Below are positions 1 through 8,709 of a DNA stretch of 10,362 bases, in pieces; the first letter of the stretch is position 1, and each line of letters starts with the position of its first letter. The stretch covers positions 1-10,362 of the forward strand of contig JAEWDG010000349.1 in NCBI GenBank assembly GCA_023390215.1, written 5' to 3'. The DNA comes from Bacteroidota bacterium (GTDB lineage: Bacteria > Bacteroidota > Bacteroidia > Chitinophagales > Chitinophagaceae). The notes beneath the pieces are model-generated. The model saw only the letters and a list, made by a program, of their open reading frames with translations. It was not told the DNA's origin and made no database searches. The position numbers and the translations under genes were made by a program.

Positions 1-1339
1 CATGTTCATCAACCAGTAAAGGCTGTACGCCGGGCAGCGGAAGCGTTGCCCAGCTTGGTTTGGAGGGCGTAACCCCTGCAAGGTTGGAGATCAGCACACC
101 CGCTGTTTCTGTTTGCCACCATGTGTCTACAACGGGGCAACGATTTTTACCAATATTATCATCATACCAATGCCATGCTTCTTCATTGATCGGCTCACCA
201 ACGGTACCGAGTACACGAAGAGATTTCATGTTCTTTCCCTCAATTGGAGAAGTGCCGAAACCCATCAGGCTCCGTATTGCGGTGGGTGCGGTATACAAAA
301 TATTTACCTGGTGCTTCTCCACGATATCCCAAAACCTCCCGGCATCCGGCCAGGTAGGAATGCCTTCAAACATAAGCGAGGTGGCACCTGCTGCCAGCGG
401 TCCATATACGATATAACTATGCCCGGTGATCCATCCGATGTCTGCAGTGCAGAAATGAATCTCTCCGGGTTTATATTGGAACACATTTACAAAACTATAA
501 GTGGTCCAAACCATATAACCAGCAGTTGTATGAACCACACCTTTGGGTTTACCTGTAGAACCACTGGTATATAAAATAAACAACGGATCTTCCGCATCCA
601 TTTCCACCGCAGGAAAACTTACCACCCCTTCTTTTTCAACCTGGCTTTCGGCATGATCCATTTCATCTTCCCACCAAAGATCACGTCCTTTCAACATACT
701 CACCGGCGTTCTGGTACGCGTGTATACAACTACTTTTTTTACGGTTTTATTTCCGATAAGCGCATCATCAATCACCGATTTTAAGGGAATGTCTTTATTC
801 CCACGGTAAGCTCCGTCACAGGTAAGGATGTATTCGGCTTTTGCATCTTCAAGCCTGTCGGCGATACTCTGAGAACTGAATCCTCCAAAGATCACACTAT
901 GTATCGCGCCGATGCGTGCGCATCCCAGAACCGCATATACCAGTTCCGGCACCATTCCCATATAGATACAAACGCGGTCACCTTTTTGCACACCCATATT
1001 GGTTAACATTTGGGCAACCTGGCAAACTCTTTTGTGTAAACGGTTATAGGTTACAATCCTGGTGCGGTCCTCAGGATTATTAGGTTCCCAGATAATCGCG
1101 GGCTGTTCACCCCTTTTTTCAAGATGCCGGTCTATGATATTTTCAGTGATATTAAGTTTGCCTCCTTTAAACCATTCCACTTTAGGATCCTTGAAATTCC
1201 ATTCGAGCACTTTATCCCAGGTCTTGCGCCATTTGAAATCTCCCCCAACATCACCCCAAAATTTTTCCGGATCATTTGCCGCAGCCTCATAATCTTTTTC
1301 GTATTGCTCTTTCGATGTGATCTGAAAAGGATATACCAT
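1..1339 (-). CDS. acs: Acetyl-CoA synthetase (AMP-forming), 3'-truncated by window edge
   Basis: It activates acetate with ATP and CoA to acetyl-CoA through an acetyl-AMP intermediate, in the cytoplasm. I translated the minus strand by hand: the frame is open from the ATG at 1339 to base 1, giving 446 residues of a family normally about 630-650 long, so the mobile C-terminal lid with the acetylatable lysine lies outside. Visible parts in order are an acetyl-CoA synthetase N-terminal region (about 1-60, with EKFWGD and WRKTWDKVLEW), the HSVIFGGFS segment, the P-loop-like A3 motif YTSGSTGKPKG at 257-267, FCTADIGWITGHSY, and the A5 motif WWQTETAG at 407-414. The tryptophan that restricts the pocket to acetate is kept (W408, equivalent to E. 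coli W414). The usual TETGG reads TETAG here. The start is fixed by an in-frame stop five codons upstream. The gene lies 110 bp behind the amidohydrolase on the same strand; no convincing promoter is visible in the gap. Confidence 0.95.
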   Translation of the reverse strand, partial: MVYPFQITSKEQYEKDYEAAANDPEKFWGDVGGDFKWRKTWDKVLEWNFKDPKVEWFKGGKLNITENIIDRHLEKRGEQPAIIWEPNNPEDRTRIVTYNRLHKRVCQVAQMLTNMGVQKGDRVCIYMGMVPELVYAVLGCARIGAIHSVIFGGFSSQSIADRLEDAKAEYILTCDGAYRGNKDIPLKSVIDDALIGNKTVKKVVVYTRTRTPVSMLKGRDLWWEDEMDHAESQVEKEGVVSFPAVEMDAEDPLFILYTSGSTGKPKGVVHTTAGYMVWTTYSFVNVFQYKPGEIHFCTADIGWITGHSYIVYGPLAAGATSLMFEGIPTWPDAGRFWDIVEKHQVNILYTAPTAIRSLMGFGTSPIEGKNMKSLRVLGTVGEPINEEAWHWYDDNIGKNRCPVVDTWWQTETAGVLISNLAGVTPSKPSWATLPLPGVQPLLVDEH

Positions 1340-1449
1340 GCAATTAGATTTTGTTCATTGTAAAAATAAGAAAGGCCGGCTTTTATATGCGGATGAATAT
1401 TTTAGTTACGAGTCCATTCATTATCGCGTCTTTGAAAAACTAAAATTCG

Positions 1450-3090
1450 TTAAAACACCCGCTCACCGTTTGAATAGGTCCTTTCAATCTTTGACCTTAA
1501 AATTTGTTCTTCTGTGCAGTTCATCAGGTCTGTATCCATAATGACAAAATCGGCTTCTTTTCCGGCTTCCAGGCTACCTCTTTTTTTCTCTTCAAATGCA
1601 GCGCGCGCGGCCCAGATGGTCATACCTCTTAGTGCATCCTTTCTGCTTAATTTATTCCCGGGCTGAAAGCCTTTGTCTGGATAGAAGGCTGTATCTTTTC
1701 TTACTACGGATGCAAAAAATGTTTTCAATGGGCTAATATCTTCCACCGGAAAATCGGTACCCAATGGCATCCATCCGTTCGTGAGTAAAAGATCCTGGTA
1801 TGCATAGGCATAACGAATCCGCTCTTTACCTAGCCTGGCTTCCGCCCAATACATATCACTGGTCGCATGTGTAGGCTGTACGGAAGGAATTATATTAAAT
1901 GCGCTGAAATAGCTGAGATCCGGGGGCGCTACAACCTGCGCGTGTTCAATACGCCACCTCTTGTCGTTGCCTTTAGGTAAATGCCGTGAATAAATACGTA
2001 ACATCTCTCTGTTAGCACTATCACCAATCGCATGGGTACACATCTGGTAATCACTTTTAGCGAGTTTTGTAGCAATCTCTTCCAGCGTAACGCTGTCGGT
2101 TAGCATAAAGCCGCGCCAACCTTTTTTATCGGTATAGTCCTGCAACAGGCATGCACCTCTTGAACCCAGCGCCCCATCCGCATATACTTTAAATCCACCC
2201 ATATGCAGCCTTTCAGTTTCTAAAGGCTTTTTTTTCAGCCACTCGTTTATATATCGCATGCTATCGCTTAGCAACGCGAAGATCTTCATTTTTAAAAGGC
2301 CTTGTTTTTGCAACCGCTCCACCAGTCCCAATGTATGTTCATTGATACCACAATCATGTACCGAGGTAAGTCCATGAGCAAAACAAACTTCTTGTGCTTG
2401 TAGAAAATAATTATTCGCCTTCGCATCATCAATTGAAGGAATCGCAGCTTCCACGAAATCCATCGCGTTATCAATTAGAATTCCGGTCAACCTTCCATTC
2501 TTTTTTTCAAATTCCCCTCCTGCGATATGCATGGTATCGTTTACGCCAGCAAGTTCAAGCGCCTTTGCATTTACCAAAGCAGCATGTCCGTCGATGCGTT
2601 TTAAAAACACAGGGCGGTCCGGAAAAATCGAATCAAGCAATGCGCAATCAGGAAAAGCTTTGTTCTCCCAATCATTCTGATCCCAGCCCCTTCCATAAAC
2701 CCATGGATGTTGATTGGTCGCCGCATAAGTTTTGATCATCGAAATAACTTCCGCAAAACTTTTTGTCCCATACAGATTGCATTTCCACATATCCGTTGCA
2801 TACCCTGTAAAATGACAATGGGCATCGATCAGTCCGGGATAAACAAATTTTCCCTGCAGATCGATCATACTATCTGATCTGTAAGCATTGAGTATTTCCT
2901 CATTGTTTCCCAATGCCAGGATTTTTCCGTCTTTGATCGCCATAGCTTCTTTTATCGTAAACAGCGAATCAGACGTATATATCTTTCCATGATGAAGAAT
3001 CAGCGAAGCATGTTTTTTGCTTTGGCAGGAAAAAAGAAAGACGATCGACAGTAAAACGAGGAACTTAATTTTGTTTTTCTCAGGGATCAT
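1450..3090 (-). CDS. Amidohydrolase family 3 (YtcJ-like) lipoprotein
   Basis: This is a metal-dependent hydrolase of the amidohydrolase superfamily (TIM-barrel with a small beta-sandwich), 546 residues, the usual length for the YtcJ/Amidohydro_3 group. The N-terminus is a lipoprotein signal: KNKIK, a hydrophobic stretch at 9-21, and lipobox FLFSC with the lipidated cysteine at C22. The following residues (QSKKH) carry no acidic surface-export signal, so an inner-facing periplasmic lipoprotein is likely. Metal and active-site motifs are HCH (H91, H93), the FKVYADGALGSRGA loop (K301), CTHAIGD (H353), RIEHAQ (H383) and GTDFP (D445). The C-terminal KEADFVIMD returns to the sandwich domain. The family cleaves C-N bonds in amides, carbamates and similar molecules, but the substrate cannot be read from sequence. 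It is transcribed away from the gene at 3168, and acs follows on the same strand. Function at family level is secure; substrate unknown. Confidence 0.92.
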   Translation of the reverse strand: MIPEKNKIKFLVLLSIVFLFSCQSKKHASLILHHGKIYTSDSLFTIKEAMAIKDGKILALGNNEEILNAYRSDSMIDLQGKFVYPGLIDAHCHFTGYATDMWKCNLYGTKSFAEVISMIKTYAATNQHPWVYGRGWDQNDWENKAFPDCALLDSIFPDRPVFLKRIDGHAALVNAKALELAGVNDTMHIAGGEFEKKNGRLTGILIDNAMDFVEAAIPSIDDAKANNYFLQAQEVCFAHGLTSVHDCGINEHTLGLVERLQKQGLLKMKIFALLSDSMRYINEWLKKKPLETERLHMGGFKVYADGALGSRGACLLQDYTDKKGWRGFMLTDSVTLEEIATKLAKSDYQMCTHAIGDSANREMLRIYSRHLPKGNDKRWRIEHAQVVAPPDLSYFSAFNIIPSVQPTHATSDMYWAEARLGKERIRYAYAYQDLLLTNGWMPLGTDFPVEDISPLKTFFASVVRKDTAFYPDKGFQPGNKLSRKDALRGMTIWAARAAFEEKKRGSLEAGKEADFVIMDTDLMNCTEEQILRSKIERTYSNGERVF

Positions 3091-3095
3091 GTTCT

Positions 3096-3103
3096 CAAAA
3101 TTA
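3096..3103 (-). promoter_or_regulatory. Bacteroidota -7 box before the amidohydrolase
   Basis: Read on the minus strand the sequence is TAATTTTG, an exact match to the Bacteroidota TAnnTTTG box. Only five bases separate it from the ATG at 3090, so transcription would begin about three bases before the start codon and the mRNA would be nearly leaderless. No good -33 TTG is found at the usual distance, which lowers confidence. Confidence 0.4.
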
Positions 3104-3155
3104 GTGGTTTAGCAACTCTGTACTAAGGTCCGGCTGCGCGGTGGCTTAGACAACT

Positions 3156-3163
3156 TATCTTTA
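3156..3163 (+). promoter_or_regulatory. Possible -7 box before the 3168 gene
   Basis: TATCTTTA differs from TAnnTTTG at one position and ends four bases before the ATG at 3168. With the opposite box at 3096-3103 it would make the 77-bp gap a back-to-back divergent promoter with very short leaders on both sides. No clear -33 element is seen. Confidence 0.25.
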
Positions 3164-3167
3164 CGTT

Positions 3168-6361
<3,194 letters not shown>

Positions 6362-6365
6362 TTGA

Positions 6366-6373
6366 TAATTTTG
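6366..6373 (+). promoter_or_regulatory. Candidate -7 box for the HNH gene
   Basis: TAATTTTG matches TAnnTTTG exactly and lies directly after the ligA stop codon, giving a leader of about 49 nt to the ATG at 6425. The upstream -33 region lies within the last ligA codons and shows no clear TTG, so the HNH gene could also be read from the ligA transcript. Confidence 0.35.
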
Positions 6374-6424
6374 TTATATTTACCACTGCCCTTCTAATGA
6401 ATAGAATTTTCTAAATCCAGGATT

Positions 6425-6988
6425 ATGATAAAAAAACTAGCTGGAGAAGTTTGGAAACAAATGCAGTTTCCAGGTTACAAACAACTCAGAAAAAAATACG
6501 CTGTTTCAAACAAAGGCCGCGCGGCGAGTTATACAGATGATATTGTTGACGACGGAAAACTCCTTAGTGGGTCGCTGACGAGCGGATACCGCACACTCAA
6601 TCTTCATGTAGAAGATGGAAATGGAACAATTTATATCCACCGCGAAGTAGCTAAAACTTTCTGTAAGAAAAAATCTCCCAGGCATAAATTTGTTATTCAC
6701 CTGAATCATAACAAGGCAGATAACAGTGCTAATAATTTAAAATGGGCGACACTTGAAGAAGTGAGCAGTCATCAGCAGGACAGTCCGCAAAAAGTGGCTT
6801 ACAAAAAGCGCCAGGCCAACCGAACCAGCGGGCTGAAACTCACGGCCACACAGGTTAAATCTATCAAAGACATGATCCGCAATCCTAAACGCAGGCTCAC
6901 CTACAAACAGATGGCTGAAAAATATGGCGTAAGCGAGATGACGCTTTACCGGATCAAGTCAGGGGAGAACTGGGGAAGAGTAAAATAA
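6425..6988 (+). CDS. NUMOD4/HNH homing-endonuclease-like protein with C-terminal HTH
   Basis: This 187-residue protein has the build of phage and intron HNH endonucleases. A NUMOD4-like N-terminus (EVWKQMQFPGY...YAVSNKGRAASY, about 8-36) is followed by an HNH_3-type core: GYRTLNLHVEDG, IHREVAKTF (H72), then IHLNHNKADNSANNLKWAT (H92, N100, N104) with its NNLKW signature. Residues about 138-187 form a helix-turn-helix (LTATQVKSIKDMI, MAEKYGVSEMTLYRIKSGENWGRV), usually the target-recognition part. In the usual HxDGDK pattern the aspartate is replaced by asparagine (HLNHNK), which may or may not permit cleavage. It is not inside an intron, intein or recognisable prophage: ligA is intact on one side and DUF2461 on the other. 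It is therefore either a solitary mobile endonuclease or a domesticated DNA-binding protein. An intrinsic terminator follows it. Confidence 0.87.
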   Translation: MIKKLAGEVWKQMQFPGYKQLRKKYAVSNKGRAASYTDDIVDDGKLLSGSLTSGYRTLNLHVEDGNGTIYIHREVAKTFCKKKSPRHKFVIHLNHNKADNSANNLKWATLEEVSSHQQDSPQKVAYKKRQANRTSGLKLTATQVKSIKDMIRNPKRRLTYKQMAEKYGVSEMTLYRIKSGENWGRVK

Positions 6989-7008
6989 TAAATTGAGCAA
7001 AGTTTTTG

Positions 7009-7036
7009 AAGGAGCCTGTTGGTTCCTTTTTTTTTT
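7009..7036 (+). terminator. Intrinsic terminator of the HNH gene
   Basis: AAGGAGCC, loop TGTT, then GGTTCCTT form an 8-bp stem (one G-U pair), running into a tract of ten T (7027-7036). It starts 20 bp after the HNH stop codon. Its T-tract ends only 13 bases before the DUF2461 ATG, so it also argues against the longer DUF2461 start at TTG 6993, which would place the terminator inside that coding sequence. Confidence 0.8.
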
Positions 7037-7049
7037 AAACCTACATGTG

Positions 7050-7715
7050 ATGTTAGATAAATCGACCTTAGTATTTCTTTCTTCTTTGAAGAAGAACAAT
7101 AACAAACCATGGTTTGAAAAAAATCGCAGTTTGTACGAAGCGGCAAAAGAAAATTTACTTGCGTTGTCTGCAGAATTGATCAGACAATTATCCAAAATGC
7201 AACCGGCGCTTCATTCCATTCAACCCAAAGAAACCATGTTCAGGATCAACCGCGATGTACGTTTCAGCAAAGACAAATCACCATATAAAACAAATATGGG
7301 GCTTTACCTGAATCCGGATGGGAAAAAAGCAGACAGCCCGGGTTATTATATTCACATAGAACCGGGAAAATCATTTCTGGCAGCGGGCATCTGGATGCCC
7401 CAGCCTGGCACACTAGCCATGATCAGGCAGGAGATCGATTATAATTTAAAGGATTGGGAAAAAATAATCAACGGAAAATCATTTAAACAAAGTTTTGAAA
7501 ACGGCCTTTCACAGGAGGATCGTCTTTCACGCCCACCGAAAGGTTATGATAAGGAAAATCCTGCCGCAGCATTTTTACAGTTAAAAAGTTTTGTTGTTAT
7601 CCGGCCATTAGATGAAGAAGACCTTACAGCGAAAGAATTTGTAAAAAATGCAGTTAAACATTTTGAACACGCGAAACCAATGATGGATTTTTTAAAAACC
7701 GCGATCAGCGATTAA
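7050..7715 (+). CDS. DUF2461 family protein
   Basis: This is a 221-residue cytoplasmic protein of the DUF2461/TIGR02453 family, whose biochemical function I do not know. The hallmarks are an N-terminal TLVFLSSLKKNNNKPWFEKNR segment (about 6-26), the signature FRINRDVRFSKDKSPYKTN (64-82) with its Arg/Asp/Lys cluster, and SPGYYIHIEPGKSFLAAGIWMP in the middle. The C-terminal half is charged and helical, with the family's RPPKGYDKENPAA-type stretch. There is no signal or membrane segment. The ATG at 7050 gives the usual family length; the upstream in-frame TTG (6993) would add a tail encoded by the terminator hairpin and is rejected. Because that terminator stands directly in front, the gene must rely on read-through or on a promoter overlapping the hairpin. 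Family membership is secure, function open. Confidence 0.92.
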   Translation: MLDKSTLVFLSSLKKNNNKPWFEKNRSLYEAAKENLLALSAELIRQLSKMQPALHSIQPKETMFRINRDVRFSKDKSPYKTNMGLYLNPDGKKADSPGYYIHIEPGKSFLAAGIWMPQPGTLAMIRQEIDYNLKDWEKIINGKSFKQSFENGLSQEDRLSRPPKGYDKENPAAAFLQLKSFVVIRPLDEEDLTAKEFVKNAVKHFEHAKPMMDFLKTAISD

Positions 7716-7721
7716 AAAGAT

Positions 7722-7750
7722 GGCCAGTGATAAAAATCACCGGCCTTGCT
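7722..7750 (+). terminator. Hairpin behind DUF2461, probable terminator
   Basis: GGCC, A, GTGAT, loop AAAA, ATCAC, C, GGCC gives a 9-bp stem interrupted by one A-C mismatch, six bases after the DUF2461 stop. The tail (TTGCTT) is only moderately T-rich, so termination could be inefficient; the stem could also protect the mRNA 3' end. Confidence 0.5.
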
Positions 7751-7828
7751 TACCTCTGAAACCACAAGAAAAAACGTTTGAGGCTTAACAATTATGTAAA
7801 TAGAAATATTCGATCAATAATGAAATTG

Positions 7829-7925
7829 AGGTCTGTTTAGTAAACCGGATCTTGGAAAAGGGAAACCCCCCGTGGAGCTTTTGTAAAGGATACTATTGGA
7901 GACTAACTGCGAGAGTAGGACGTAA
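7829..7925 (+). other. Structured rRNA-like island (relic or unknown small RNA)
   Basis: From memory of rRNA consensus, 7861-7881 resembles the conserved 23S domain V segment around A2058 (GGAAAGACCCC then GTGGAGCTTT): GGAAA, two changed bases, then CCCCGTGGAGCTTT without gaps. Downstream, 7908-7919 (TGCGAGAGTAGG) equals the loop E/helix IV segment of E. coli 5S rRNA. No full 23S or 5S helix I is present. The island can fold as AGGTC/GATCT with inner GTTT/AAAC (7829-7852), AAAAG/CTTTT (7856-7882) enclosing GGG-AAA-CCC, and TTGG/CTAA (7896-7906). It is richer in G+C than the DNA on its right. It could be a decayed rRNA fragment, an independent structured RNA or leader, or coincidence; only the short matches are certain. 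Confidence 0.35.
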
Positions 7926-8077
7926 AAATAGATAAAAAATCTAAAGATTCTAATTTTTAAAAGGCTTTTTAAAAAAAAATCAGGTAGTACGCTTACCGCT
8001 TGTTTTTGAGTAAAATCCCTGGCTATCTTTATTTAATACATAACCCAAAAAATTGAATTTAAACGGCGTTAAAAACA

Positions 8078-8099
8078 AAAACTAATAAGCGTTAGTTTT
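8078..8099. promoter_or_regulatory. Inverted-repeat operator of the TetR-paaE operon
   Basis: AAAACTAA and TTAGTTTT are perfect 8-bp inverted arms around a 6-bp spacer (TAAGCG), 22 bp overall. The repeat ends 13 bases before the TetR start codon and covers most of the -7 box. Size, symmetry and position fit a TetR dimer site for autorepression. The ligand is inferred to be phenylacetyl-CoA or a relative because paaE is the next gene. Confidence 0.6.
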
Positions 8100-8100
8100 G
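8093..8100 (+). promoter_or_regulatory. -7 box of the TetR-paaE promoter
   Basis: TAGTTTTG matches TAnnTTTG exactly. A weak -33 counterpart (TTA at 8069-8071) lies at about the right distance. Expected transcription start is about 8103, leaving a leader of some ten bases before the TTG start. The box lies within the right arm of the inverted repeat, so a bound repressor would block the polymerase directly. Confidence 0.5.
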
Positions 8101-8112
8101 TAAAAAATATTT

Positions 8113-8703
8113 TTGGCAAGGATCAGGGCAACAAATAAGGGTTCGAGGAAAGCACTTATCAGTGCAGCGGCTGCGGGTTTGTTCCGGAATAAGGGATTCT
8201 CTGCCAGCTCCATGCGCGAACTCGCCGAAAAAATGGGAGTGGAAGCGCCCAGTCTTTACAATCATATTGGCTCCAAGTCTGAAATCCTCAGGGAGATCTG
8301 CTTCCGTATGGCCAATGAATTTCAGAACAATATGCAGCAGGTCGCGCAAATGCCATCCAGCGAAGTTTCAAAAACAGAAGCCATCATCCGTTTCCATATT
8401 CATATGATGATGCAGCATTATGATGAAGTATATGTTGCCAATCATGAATGGCGGCAGTTGGAAGAACCTTACCTGAGCAATTTTCTCGCGCAGCGAAAAC
8501 AATACGAACAACAGTTCGCCGGCATTATTAACCAGGGAATTCAAAACGGTGCATTTAAAAACGTAAATGCGCAAACGGCTGTTTTAGTAATTCTATCTGC
8601 GGTACGCGGACTGGAATTTCTGAATCCTAAGAAAAAGCAAATTGACATTCCCAATTTAACCAACGATATTACCAACCACCTGCTGAAAGGGCTGGTGCAA
8701 TAA
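8113..8703 (+). CDS. TetR/AcrR-family transcriptional regulator
   Basis: This 196-residue protein has the TetR layout: an N-terminal DNA-binding domain with helix-turn-helix at about 29-54 (SASSMRELAEKMGVEAPSLYNHIGSKSEIL), then an all-helical ligand-binding and dimerisation domain (to 196) with aromatic and histidine-rich helices (FHIHMMMQHYDEVYVANHEW). The start is taken as TTG 8113: a stop codon lies four codons upstream, and the next ATG (8212) falls inside the HTH, so no ATG start is possible. The resulting MARIRATNKGSRKALISAAA matches a normal TetR beginning. paaE starts 6 bp after its stop, indicating one operon, and the inverted repeat at 8078-8099 is the obvious autoregulatory site. 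A role in phenylacetate control is inferred from the neighbour; the family alone does not prove it. Confidence 0.9.
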   Translation: MARIRATNKGSRKALISAAAAGLFRNKGFSASSMRELAEKMGVEAPSLYNHIGSKSEILREICFRMANEFQNNMQQVAQMPSSEVSKTEAIIRFHIHMMMQHYDEVYVANHEWRQLEEPYLSNFLAQRKQYEQQFAGIINQGIQNGAFKNVNAQTAVLVILSAVRGLEFLNPKKKQIDIPNLTNDITNHLLKGLVQ

Positions 8704-8709
8704 ACTATT

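Larger units (their letters stand above)
7716..8112. other. 397-bp gene-free interval between DUF2461 and TetR genes
   Basis: No coding frame of useful size is seen in either strand. It holds, in order, a hairpin just after the DUF2461 stop (7722-7745), an rRNA-like structured island (about 7829-7925), a very AT-rich stretch with homopolymer A and T runs (about 7926-8060), and the operator/promoter of the TetR gene (8078-8100). The GCGTTA hexamer occurs twice on the same strand, at 8066 and 8089. Confidence 0.7.

Noticed and set aside
60..574. Two plus-strand open frames at the left edge
   Set aside because: They are antisense to the acetyl-CoA synthetase, whose minus-strand frame carries all the family motifs.
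1393..1421. ATGAAT/ATTCAT inverted repeat between the amidohydrolase and acs
   Set aside because: Arms of six bases separated by 17 bases in AT-rich DNA are expected by chance and have no T-tract.
6993..7049. TTG 6993 as start of the DUF2461 gene
   Set aside because: The extra 19 residues would be encoded by the terminator hairpin and its T-tract, and the family begins at the ATG at 7050.
7829..7925. SRP RNA, cobalamin riboswitch or tmRNA
   Set aside because: Short pieces (CTGTTTA, CCGGATC, GGGAAACC) recall these, but the order and required conserved cores are absent; the rRNA-like matches are longer.
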